From contig JANTUC010000018.1 of NCBI GenBank assembly GCA_026873275.1, positions 310,001 to 374,000 of the forward strand: a DNA stretch of 64,000 bases. The letters run 5' to 3'. Of this stretch, positions 10,645-20,387 are shown piece by piece; positions within the stretch are counted from its first letter, which is position 1; the number at the start of each line of letters is the position of its first letter. The position numbers and the translations under genes are program-made. This DNA comes from Pseudopithomyces maydicus (taxonomy: Eukaryota > Ascomycota > Dothideomycetes > Pleosporales > Didymosphaeriaceae). The notes under the pieces are model-generated. The model saw nothing but the letters and a program-made list of their open reading frames with translations, was not told the DNA's origin and ran no database searches.

Positions 10645-12367
10645 ATGCTTTCCACTGCAGCAAAACGCTTTCCTTCGCCGTCCGCTCTCCGCTCTCTACC
10701 CGCCATGCTCGCGACATCGACGCGGCCTGCGCCGAACGTAGGCCGCACCGCCAACGGGAAGCCTGCCTACCACACAGTAACCGCACTCAAGAGATGGTCA
10801 TGTGACGATAACGAGCTGCCCCCCGTGGCCGACGTCAAGTCGATCCACATCTACGACTTCGACAACACGCTGTTTGCCAGTCCGCTGCCGAACAAGCAGA
10901 TCTGGAACGGTCCGACTGTCGGCCAGCTTTCGTCGCCTAGCGTCTTCATAAATGGTGGCTGGTGGCACGACTCGACCATACTCGCAGCCACGGGCGAGGG
11001 CGCAGAGAAAGAGGAAGCGCGCGCGTGGCAGGGTTGGTGGAACGAGAGCATCGTCCAGCTGGTAGAGCTATCTATGCAGCAGAAGGATGCTCTGAGTGTG
11101 CTTCTCACTGGTCGCTCCGAGGACGCCTTCTCCGAGCTGATCAAGCGCATCATACGGAGCAAGAAATTGAAGTTCGACATGGTCTGCCTGAAACCCAGCG
11201 TTGGGCCCGCTGGACAAAAGTTCAAGTCGACCATGGAGTTCAAGCAGGAGTTGCTCAAGGAGATTGTCTACACATACAAAGATGCAGACGACATCCGCAT
11301 CTATGAAGACCGGGTGAAGCAGTGCGTCAGTTCCCAGAGACTGTCGAATACATACTGACTTGACCAGCACCAAAGGATTCCGCGACTTTTTCTTCCAGTT
11401 CAATAAAGACTTGATGAGCGGACAACTCCCAACAACGCGGAAGGCCATCGTGGCAGACGTTGTACAAGTCGATGAGAACGCCACTCAACTCGACCCAGTC
11501 ACTGAGATCGCCGAGATCCAGCGCATCGTCAACTCCCACAACTCGCAGGTGAAGGCTGGCAACACCCCGCCTGGCATGCCACCTTACCAGATCAAAAAGA
11601 CCGTTTTTTACACTGGCTACATGATCGGAAAGGAAATGAGCGAGAAGTTGGCTTCTCTGGTCAAGCTACCTCCAGGCACGCCCGAGGGCGATGTTAGGTT
11701 CCTTGCTAATAGCATTCTCATCACACCAAAGCCTGCCCCGAAGAGCATCCTAGATAAGGTAGGAGGTATCGGTAATAGGGTCGTCTGGAAAGTGACTGGC
11801 ATCTCATGCTTTGAGAACAAGCTCTGGGCAGCACGCGTAGAGCCAGTCCCCAAGACCACTAAGTACTACTCGGAGAATCCAAGCCCCACTGTGGTTCTCG
11901 CCATTAGGAAGGGCGGGCGCCCAGCAGATGCGGCTCGTATCCAGAACTGGCACCCTGTTCCCGAAGAGGAGGCGCACGTCTTCGAGAGCGTTGTCGGTGA
12001 GAAGGTTGTACTACGGATCGAGGAGGAGCATGCGAACGAGAGTCAGTACGAGAGTTACTTCCCTAACAAAGCTCACAGCAAGCGGACGAACGACGAAGAA
12101 GACGGCAATGGCCGGTCACACCAGCCACGTGCCCACGATGATAGGCGTCAGAAGGGTGCCGGCGGTTACCGTGGAGGTAATCGGGATCGTGGCCACGGCG
12201 GGAATAGGAATCCACCGTATGGTGGCGGCCGGGGAGGACGTGGCGGTGGTTATCGTGGAGATCGTGGCGGCGGTCGAGGTCGCGGACGGGGACCTCCGTC
12301 GACGTATCGGAGTCTTGATGATGTCGACAGGAGTGCCGGTCAAGCAGGCCCCGACTCGTATTACTGA
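10645..12367 (+). CDS. HAD-fold Swiss-Army-Knife RNA repair-like protein with RGG tail
   Basis: Two exons (10645-11321 and 11368-12367; 46-bp intron) encode about 558 residues. The HAD motif I is clear in IYDFDNTLF (two catalytic Asp), and motif II in LLTGR. IYEDRVKHTKGFRDFF is rebuilt exactly across the splice, since the CA|C junction yields the family His. This is the HAD_SAK architecture (PF10307) proposed from gene fusions to act in RNA repair or modification. The C-terminal 110 residues are Arg/Gly-rich with repeated RGG and GGG clusters, a typical RNA-binding low-complexity tail. Donor GTGCGT and acceptor CCAG were chosen because only they give the right phase. The substrate is not known. 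Confidence 0.85.
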
Positions 12368-13388
12368 GCTGACGTTTGCTCGTTTGCTGAGTCGGTGAGA
12401 TGTAAATCACGGCTATGATGATGCATACACGACAGATGAGCGACAGACGAACGGTATTCATTTTCTGTTGGAACAAGCAGGGTTGTGCTTAGAAGTTCCC
12501 GCATTTCTTGTACTACTTAGGAGTAGTTGAGGGCACAAGGTGTAAGGACAGCTTCGTGAATAAAGATACCCAATATTTTCCCCTCGACTCCTTAATTTTG
12601 CATACTCTTCAGCATACACCTCTGCCCATCTTATTAGACTGCGCCAGCACTGACTGACTGGCTCACCTGGACGATGATCCACACCATCCCCGGTCCCACA
12701 CTCGCCATGCAATCGGCCCCATGCTGGAACGAGTTAGTTGCCCCAGCACCCTGCGTCTCAGGTACCCGCAATTGTCCCACGTGCATCCCTCCCTCACATC
12801 TTATCGCCTTATCCGACTGGTTTCCTAGCTCATACCAGCCAGCGATCCTCATCATGTCTGACACGCGACCTGGCAGCTTAGTCTGCGTGACTCTTTCTCC
12901 TCACTGCCTAATGCTGCGCCATCAGTGGCTCAGCGCCCCAGATTGATCGCGCCCCTTCATATATCAGTCGCCCGTATCTCCCGGCCGCCCCCGTCCTCGG
13001 AACCTAGCTACCTCGCCTTCCCCATCAACGACCTACCGCTTTCGGACAAAAACCGCGTACCACGGCATACTGCAGTCCACCACTTGCGTAAGGCCGCCGT
13101 GTGTGTTTCGCAGCGCTCGACGAGTGGATCTCAGCTCAGCCTATCACACGAGCCGGATAGACAACGTTCCAGGTTAAGCCGCCGGATCGTCCCTCGCAAA
13201 GGCTTGTATTACGCGCCGTCGATCGCGGGCTCGCCGCTGGCAAAGCTGTACCTGCTTTCTGGAGCCTAGTTGGGCATCTTCATATCTTTTCCCTGTGCGA
13301 CATCGCGGGTATGGCGGCCTGGGTGCAATCTATAAAGGATGGGGTTGGCCTCCTACGAAAGGAGGCCGTGGCGAGCGCTCCGGATACA
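12368..13388. other. intergenic region upstream of RNase T2
   Basis: About 1 kb with no convincing gene. A 114-codon plus-strand open frame at 12,925-13,269 is Ser/Pro/Arg-rich, without a domain, and I do not accept it. This stretch most likely holds the 3' end of the HAD gene and the promoter of the RNase T2 gene. Confidence 0.5.
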
Positions 13389-14673
13389 ATGGCTTCCTCG
13401 GTTCCCTCGATCAGAACGCTTTCAAAGCTGGCGGTGGGCGGCGCCCAGGTGTTGCTCGGAGGGGGGCAGACGGTGCTCGGAGGGACGCCGCAGAGCTGCT
13501 CGAATCCGCAGCTGAGTTGCCACAATACTACGATTGTGGAGAACCTGTGTTGCTTCAATGCTCCTGGTGGTCAGCTTCTGCAGACGCAGTTCTGGGATAC
13601 GGCGCCCGCCACGGGACCGGATGACTCCTGGACACTCCACGGTCTATGGTACGCGCACCTTGTCTCGAAACTTATATGAACTGCCTTGCTAACTGAACAA
13701 AGGCCAGACAAATGCGACGGGACGTACGAAGCCAACTGCGATTCTTCTCGCGTCTATTCAAACATATCCGCCATCATAAAGTCGTTCGGCAAATCCGACC
13801 TCCTCTCCTACATGTCCACCTACTGGAAAGACTACAAGGGCGACGACGAGACCTTCTGGGAACACGAATGGAGCAAACACGGCACCTGCATTTCGACCCT
13901 CGAGCCCAATTGCTACACGGACCACAAGCCCACCGAAGAAGTAGTCGACTACTTCCAAAAAGCCGTCGACCTGTTCAAATCCCTCCCCTCCTACGAGTGG
14001 CTCGCCGCCGCCGGCATCACCCCCTCGACCTCAAAAACCTACACCACGGCCCAAATCCAGGCCGCTCTCAGCGCCAAGCGCCCCGGCGTCTCCGTAACCC
14101 TCGGCTGCAAGTCGGGCGTCTTCAACGAAATCTGGTACCACTACGACGTCCGCGGCTCGCTGCAGTCGGGCGAATTCGTGCCCGCGGACCCAGACGGCAC
14201 GAAATCCTCGTGCCCTGCAACAGGCATCAAATACGTGCCCAAGAACGGCGGCGGCGGCTCCCCTCGCCTACGACCACGGGGGGTCTTCGCCCACCAACAC
14301 CGCGACGCCGGGGACGCCCTTCAGCGGCAAGGGCTTCCTCAACGTGAACACGGGCGGGGCCCAGAAGGGCTGCATCATCTCGGCGGGGGCGTGGTACACG
14401 AGCGGGACGTGCGCGACCATCACTGCGACGGCGAGCGGTGACGGTTTCACGCTGGGGAGTTCGAAGGGGAAGTGCGGTGTTGTGAGCGGGGTTTTCACGT
14501 GCGGGAGTAGCGTGAGCACCGCGACGGTGTTTACGAGTTTGGAGGGGAAGTTGGCGGCGGGGGGCAATGCCGCGTGGAGTGCGGATAAGGTTGCGAGTGG
14601 GAGTGCGCAGGTTGCCGTGTATGCGGGGGCGGATCATGGGACGGCGGTGGAGATTGTGTGGCAGGGTGTGTAG
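13389..14673 (+). CDS. ribonuclease T2 with C-terminal domain (frame break in linker)
   Basis: Two exons (13389-13648 and 13703-14673) encode about 409 residues once the frame is rejoined. The first catalytic signature is WTLHGLW (His84), formed across the 54-bp intron. The second is FWEHEWSKHGTC, with Glu, Lys and His in the expected places. RNase T2 enzymes are endoribonucleases of the secretory and vacuolar pathway. I prefer the ATG at 13389 (MASSVPSIRTL, then a hydrophobic stretch) over the upstream ATG at 13311. The catalytic domain is followed by a Gly/Ser/Pro linker and a Cys-containing C-terminal domain (FSGKGFLNV onwards) seen in fungal RNase T2 proteins. That domain is in another frame: one surplus base, or two missing, lies between about 14,247 and 14,330 in GC-rich repeats. 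Confidence 0.85.
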
Positions 14674-16883
14674 TGTAGGGCGTTGGTGCTGTGAATATGC
14701 ATGCAATCCAGTGTATTTTTTTTTTGAGGAATTCCGGGCTTCGCGTCTTTGAAGAGTGAATGTCATAACTGTATTATTTATTCATGCATCTTGCCATCTT
14801 CCAAAATCCCATGAATACAACGAATTGAGATTGCAAACAATGAAAACCATAGCATCACTACCTTTCAGACACTCACAAAGCCTACACTCCCTCCACCCTT
14901 TCGCAATTCTACTCAAAGCCGCAACCCGTTATACAGTCCTAGCCCTAATCCTAGCCCTAACCCGATTCACCGCAATTCACACCTTAACAAACTTTCTCGT
15001 TTAGGAAGTTTCCTCACGAGTATTCTCTAATAGGTTTAGATAACCCTAACCATAGCCCTAACCATAGCCCTAACCCGAACCACCGCAACTCACACCTCAA
15101 CGAAATTTCTCATTTAGGAAGTTTCCTCACGAACATTCCATAACAGGTTTAGATAACCCTAACCATAGCCCTAACCCCATCTACCTCAATCCACGCCTCC
15201 TCAAAATCCCCCATTTAGGAAGTTCTATCTATTACTTATATTCTCTTATTCAATCTTTCAATCATCATGTGAACCTCGACAGATTATATCGATTCTAGCC
15301 CAAGCTCCACCAGCCCAAAGTAAATCGAACATGAATAGATTTATATAACACAACAAGTAGAGAGTGCTCAGTAACAGAACTATTACATTATACATAATTT
15401 TCTCTTCTATACGTGAGGCAGTTATTAATTCTATAATAGGTTTAGTTAACCCTAACCCTAGCCCTAACCCTAACCACGGTAATCCACAGAGAAATCAACC
15501 TTCCTAAATAGGAAGTTATATAATCCTATACTCTAGAATAGTACACTATAATATTAATATACATATACATCTACATACGTATCGCGAGGGATCTCTCTGG
15601 ATAAGGATGTCGAGAGTATTACTTATATTATAGTACTCTTCTTATTATCTTTCTTCCTTCGAAAATGGAGGCTCACTCTTATCTCTACAATTCCTGTCTT
15701 TGATTTATATTTAAATGTATATAGATATTATCCTTATCTATATTATAATTATCTGTGAATGCTATACACTAGCAAACTTCCTAAATAAGAGATCTGCTCA
15801 TCTATGAATTTGCGTGGTTCGGGGTAGGGTCCGGGGTAGGGTTAGGGTTAGGTTCAGACGCGATATACAATGAACATATAGTATTGGGGCAGAGATGACT
15901 ATATTTCTTACTATCGACGAGATACAGGCCGAGATATATAGCGGGGAAATTAGGTTTGTATAAGTTTACAGCGCGGAGAGGGGTTGAGGAGCGAAGCTGG
16001 GCGGAGATGTAGGGTAGTTCGAATGAATATATATATATATATACACAGTATTCATATCTCCTCAAATACGATGTCTCTAGCTTATTCACAACTAAATACA
16101 CATCTGTCTTCATTACGAAGTATGCGAATTCGTTAGGAACCACACACCTGGGCATATACGTAGACACGTGCAAAGGTGGGGTGGGGTACGTATCACCGCA
16201 TGTAAGTGCCCCCACCCGCCGAAATGACGCGACCCTTAATTTTCAACGTAAAATAAAGTTACCGGATTAGGAAGTTCTATGTACCGTACCTACCCTGAGT
16301 ATGTACGCTTACATATCTCTACCCTGCATAAATGTGTACATGTATATGTATATATATCATCACCTTTTGGATCAATGCTTTGTCACGGGTGGCGGGAGAG
16401 GGAATGTAAGTAGCAAAAGGCAATTAGGGTGAGAACTGGCGTACACGGTGTAGGTAGATTGAATTTGATCATTGCACATAATCACCACATATATAGAAGC
16501 TCGTGTGCAGGACAGCAAATGTTGAATTGGTATCGCTGGCATATGCATATTGTATCGTCGTCATCGTCATCGTCACCGTCACCGTCCCATCCCTCCCGTC
16601 CGCACGCCTACCTACCCCGACGCTTCAAGCGCGGCGCACGCGGACACATTCGGGCATCCCATCCCATCCTTTCATGCAACCAGCCAGCCAGACCATACAG
16701 ACCAAACCCAAAATCGCCCCGTCATGTTGAACGATGTAACTTTTCACTGATATATCCCCCTGCTCTTTATAACGCCATACAGACACGCACACACGCACGC
16801 ACGCACGCACACAAATCATTACTCATACATACAAGCCGTAAAAGAAAGAAAGAGAAAGAAAGAAACGAAAAGCCGCGCTCGAT
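14674..16883. other. repeat-rich intergenic region
   Basis: No gene is supported. It contains the telomere-like repeat block (14,935-15,860), an AT-rich core at about 15,230-15,780, a TA dinucleotide run near 16,030, a further TTAGGAAGTT motif near 16,265, and a CACG/CACA microsatellite near 16,785-16,815 beside a GAAA-rich purine tract. Confidence 0.6.
14935..15860. repeat. telomere-like (CCCTAA) motifs in a ~114-bp repeat, with terminal inverted copy
   Basis: At least two full direct units (about 14,941-15,055 and 15,056-15,168) and a shorter third (to about 15,225) share a block of CCCTAACC/CCCTAGCC motifs, a C-rich spacer, then TTTAGGAAGTTTCC. The TTTAGGAAGTT blocks recur at about 15,000, 15,114 and 15,213. 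A fourth direct copy is near 15,445-15,505. At 15,778-15,860 the same order appears on the opposite strand: CTTCCTAAATAAGAG, then GGTTCGGGGTAGGG, then TAGGGTTAGGGTTAGG. The block is thus bounded by CCCTAA on the left and TTAGGG on the right, with an AT-rich interior. No coding capacity is visible. Confidence 0.8.
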
Positions 16884-18461
16884 TTAAATGGGAAGAGGGA
16901 AGGTGACGGCCCAGGCGGCAATCTCCTTCTTGAGGCTGTTGATCTCGTCGACCTCGCCGCTGGCAACCTTGGCCTTGAAGTCCTTGAGCTTGTTGGCCTC
17001 CTTGGGGAGCGCGGCCTGGATCTTCTGCGTCAGCTTGATGACGGTGTCGACGTACGAGGCGATGCGCTTGAAGTCGTCCTCGCCGAGACCACGCGAGGTC
17101 ATGGCGGGGGCGCCGATGCGGATGCCCATGGGAGTGAGGGCAGACTGGTCGCCGGGGGTGGTGTTCTTGTTGCAGGTGATGTTGACCTGCTCGAGGACGG
17201 CCTCGACGCGGGCGCCGTCGAGCTTGATGGGCTTGAGGTCGAGCAGCACCATGTGGTTGTCTGTGCCGCCGGTGACGAGGGTGTAGCCGAGCTCGGTGAA
17301 GGCGACCTCGAGGGTCTTGGCGTTCTTGATGACCTGCTGCTGGTAGGCCTTGAACTCGGGGGACTGGGCCTGCTTGAGGGCGACGGCGAGGGCGGTGATG
17401 GTGTGGTTGTGGGGTCCACCCTGGTGGCCGGGGAAGACGGAGAAGTTGATGGGGCCCTCAAGGTCGTAGAGGATCTCCTTGCCGGTCTTGGGGTCGGTCT
17501 TGCGGACGCCCTTGCGGAAGAAGATCATGGCACCACGGGGTCCACGGAGGGACTTGTGGGTGGTGGTGGTGACGATGTCGCAGTACTCGAAGGGGGACTT
17601 GTTCACGCCGGCGGCGATGAGACCGGAGATGTGAGCCATGTCCATGAGAAGGTAGGCGCCAACCTTGTCGGCGATCTGACGCATGCGGGCGTAGTCAATC
17701 TCGCGGCAGTAGGCAGAGGTCCCAGCGACGAGGGTCTTGGGGCGGTACATGAGGGCGTTCTGCTCGAGCTGGTCGTAGTCGATGAGGCCAGTCTTGAGGT
17801 CGACGCGGTAGGGGAAAGTCTCGAAGTAGGTGGAGACGGCGGAGATCCTACGGGTGGTCAGCACAGTGCTCACGTTTTGCACAGCATGGGCGTGCGTACT
17901 TTCGCTGGGGGGTCTGGTAGCCGTGGGACAAGTGACCGCCGTGGGGAAGGTCCAAGCCCATGAGCCTGTCGTGAGGCTTCATGATGGCCTGGTATGCCTG
18001 GAGGTTGGCGGGGCTGCCGCTCAAGCACTGGACGTTGACTCCCCACTTCTCCGAGTCGAGACCGAAAGCCTCCAGAGCACGCCTCTGGCAGAGCAGCTCG
18101 ATCTCATCAATGTGCTGGTTGCCGCCGTAGTAGCGGGCACCGGGGTATCCCTCGGAGTACTTGTTGGACATGGCCGAGCCAAGGGCATCGAAGACAGCGC
18201 GGGAGGTAACATTCTCGGAGGCAATGAGCAGGATGGACTCGCGCTGGCGCTGGAACTCTTTTTCTGCCACCAGTCAGCCGGACACTTTCTGATGAAAGCA
18301 ATTCGTCTTCCTTACCATGATCTCATCGACCTGGGGGTCCAACTCGACCAGGTTCTTGTGCATCAACTGTCGTGAGTCAGTAAGCAGCGTCTTGTCGGTG
18401 CAGTCGGTATGTGCGGGGTACATACGTCCTTGTGGGACTCGGAGAGGGCGTAGGTAGACAT
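16884..18461 (-). CDS. SHM2: serine hydroxymethyltransferase, cytosolic type
   Basis: Four exons (18461-18426, 18366-18316, 18263-17900, 17847-16884) encode about 471 residues. The PLP enzyme interconverts serine and glycine with tetrahydrofolate, feeding one-carbon metabolism. Hallmarks are LIASENVTS, GYPGARYYGGNQHID, the PLP-lysine segment TTTTHKSLRGPRG, VFPGHQGGPHNH and the C-terminal NTTPGD and TSRGLGEDDF. The short N-terminus (MSTYALSESHKD) lacks a mitochondrial leader, so the product is probably cytosolic. At the start of exon 3 a T5 run (A5 on the coding strand, 18259-18263) leaves the frame one base short. Six bases would give the expected Lys-Lys-Glu and make all phases agree. As SHMT is essential and otherwise perfect, this is almost certainly a base-calling error. 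Confidence 0.95.
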
Positions 18462-19561
18462 GGCGGGCGAAAGAGGAGGGTGTGTTTTCAAAGGAAAGGG
18501 TATCTCTTAGAATTGAATTAGGAGGAGTGGTGGCTGTGGAGGAGGAAGAGGAGGAGCAGCGTGCAGAGAGCGCGGCGGCGTTCGCTATATATTTGCACCC
18601 ACGCGCCAGCGCGGGACCAACAGCGACTTTTTTACGAGGGGCACCGCCGCTAGGCGACATGCGGCCTGGCACTCCCCGGCGTCGGCGGCCGACCCTGCCA
18701 GCCCGCCAAAAGTGGGCCTCCGATCCACCCTCGAAACCAAGGCAGCGCGGAGAGAGCTCTGGGAAAAAAAGGCGCCTGCTGAGAAAGTTCCCACCGAAAC
18801 GCTGCGTCTGAGCACGCCGGGATGGGGGGCCCGGAGCCTTTCCACGCAATGGGCGCTGTGATCCCCCACGTCCGCGAACCCTCGCCGTGGCTACCCGGAG
18901 TATGCTGCTTGTTACTCCGAATCAGGAAAGCCAAAAACTGCCCACCACCCCACCAACAGCTGTGATGCTCGAGGCCTGCTGGAGGATCATCGCCGCTACG
19001 GACTTACTTTGCTGCTAGTGTCGGCCGACTTGTCCTGTCTCGTACACAAAGTAGGTAGTCTACACCACCACCACAGCCTTCATCATCGCTGCCACTCGCA
19101 TTGATACCACACCTCTTGCACCTGCACACCGCTGAAACTCGCAATCGTGGGAGGCACCTTGATTCAATTCAGTTCTCGTTCATTCATTCTACATAAATAC
19201 AGTCCTCCTTGTTCCTCCAACAGTTCAGTTCCATTGTCAACGTCAGTTCCATCAATTCCGTCAATTCCATGCTTGCTCTTTTCGTTCCACCAGTCGATCG
19301 TTCTCAATGCCAAATGTACACGCACCAACGCCGGTAATGCCAAAAAATGTGCCGTCCGAGCAGCAAGCAAGCAATCAAGCAAGCCGCCCTCGCGTCGCGA
19401 ATAGGGTATGTAAAACTGGATCGAATCGAAGCGCTCCTTACGCACGCAACGCTCCGCGCTGTATATCCACAATGTCTCCGCTCTCCGCTACTCACCTCGT
19501 ATTAACTCTCCGTCCGCATCCTCCACGCGACGCTGCGCACCACGCCATCATCGCCGGGCAC
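18462..19561. other. intergenic region, SHMT promoter
   Basis: GC-rich upstream region of the SHMT gene and downstream flank of FIG1. The open frames here lack domains and have biased composition. No gene, RNA or long repeat recognised. Confidence 0.5.
18586..18594 (-). promoter_or_regulatory. TATA-like element of the SHMT gene
   Basis: Minus-strand AAATATATA about 125-133 bp upstream of the SHMT start codon, in an otherwise GC-rich region. Position and composition only. Confidence 0.4.
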
Positions 19562-20387
19562 TTAGTCGTTGTCCGTCAGGCGGTCCAACACGATGATGCT
19601 CAGTATCATGACCAGCAGCCCAATCGTCACGATAATTAGTAATACGAAGCCGAACCAGCCGAGCACCATGGCGCTCGTCCCGACGCCCGCTTTCACGCTG
19701 CCGTTCCCGAGGTCCTGCGCGATCGTCGCGGCGGCCACCGACGCCGTGTGCTGCCACAGGACGGACACCAGCACGAAGATGGACGCGATGAAGATGAGGG
19801 CGAGCGCGACTTGCGACACGGGCCGCGACGGGAAGGGCTTGATGTCGACTTCGGAGCCGGTCTCGCGGTCGCGCTCCTCGTGCCATCCGGGGAAGGTCGC
19901 GAGCAGGACGAAGCAGAAGAAGGCGAGGATGATGGCCACGATAAGCAGGTAGGGGAAGACGACGGCGTCCTTGAACGTCGACGCGACCCAGACCAGGTTC
20001 AGCGGGTCCTGGTCCACCGACACGCCCTGCACGAGGGCCGTTGCGTTGTTCGAGCAGATGTAGTCGCCGCCGTCCTTGTTGATGCAGATGCCAAAGTAGC
20101 CGACGCGCACGGCAAGCTGGGCGTTGCCGACGATGTTTCCGATGGCCTGGGTGACGCCCGGGTCGACCTGCTCGGTGGAGTAGGTCGGCGTGTACTTTTC
20201 GTACCACATGGAGATGAGGAAGATGCCCGGTATTAACGGGGAGGTGGAGGAGCATCCTGCCAGTAGTAATGCTGCGGCGCGTTAGCTGGGTGAGCTCCTC
20301 GCTGCTGTGTGCGCACTTACAGAGCAGTATTATAGCAATGGCTATCAGAATCATGAGCACGTGGTGGTAGCCCAGGAAGGGTATCAT
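19562..20387 (-). CDS. FIG1: FIG1-family claudin-like membrane protein
   Basis: Two exons (20387-20321 and 20271-19562; 49-bp intron) encode 258 residues. Four hydrophobic segments are visible: one spanning the splice junction (VLMILIAIAIILL then SLLLAGC), and three in the second half (around LLIVAIILAFFCFVLL, LALIFIASIFVLVSVL and FGFVLLIIVTIGLLVMIL). The long first extracellular loop carries GYFGICI and the AGCSSTSP segment typical of the Fig1 domain (PF12351). Fig1 is needed for calcium influx and membrane fusion during yeast mating, and for hyphal fusion or fertility in filamentous fungi. The splice phase (T|CA) is the only one that joins the first transmembrane segment. The C-terminus ends in a short acidic tail. 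Confidence 0.88.

Noticed and set aside
12925..13269. 114-codon frame upstream of RNase T2
   Set aside because: No domain, biased composition, no splice or start support; probably promoter sequence.
14935..15860. Ancient head-to-head telomere fusion
   Set aside because: Motif orientation is CCCTAA then TTAGGG, the reverse of what a fusion of two chromosome ends would leave.
17253..17963. Long plus-strand open frame antisense to SHMT
   Set aside because: Gly/Val/Glu-rich mirror of a GC-rich conserved gene on the other strand; no domain and no independent support.
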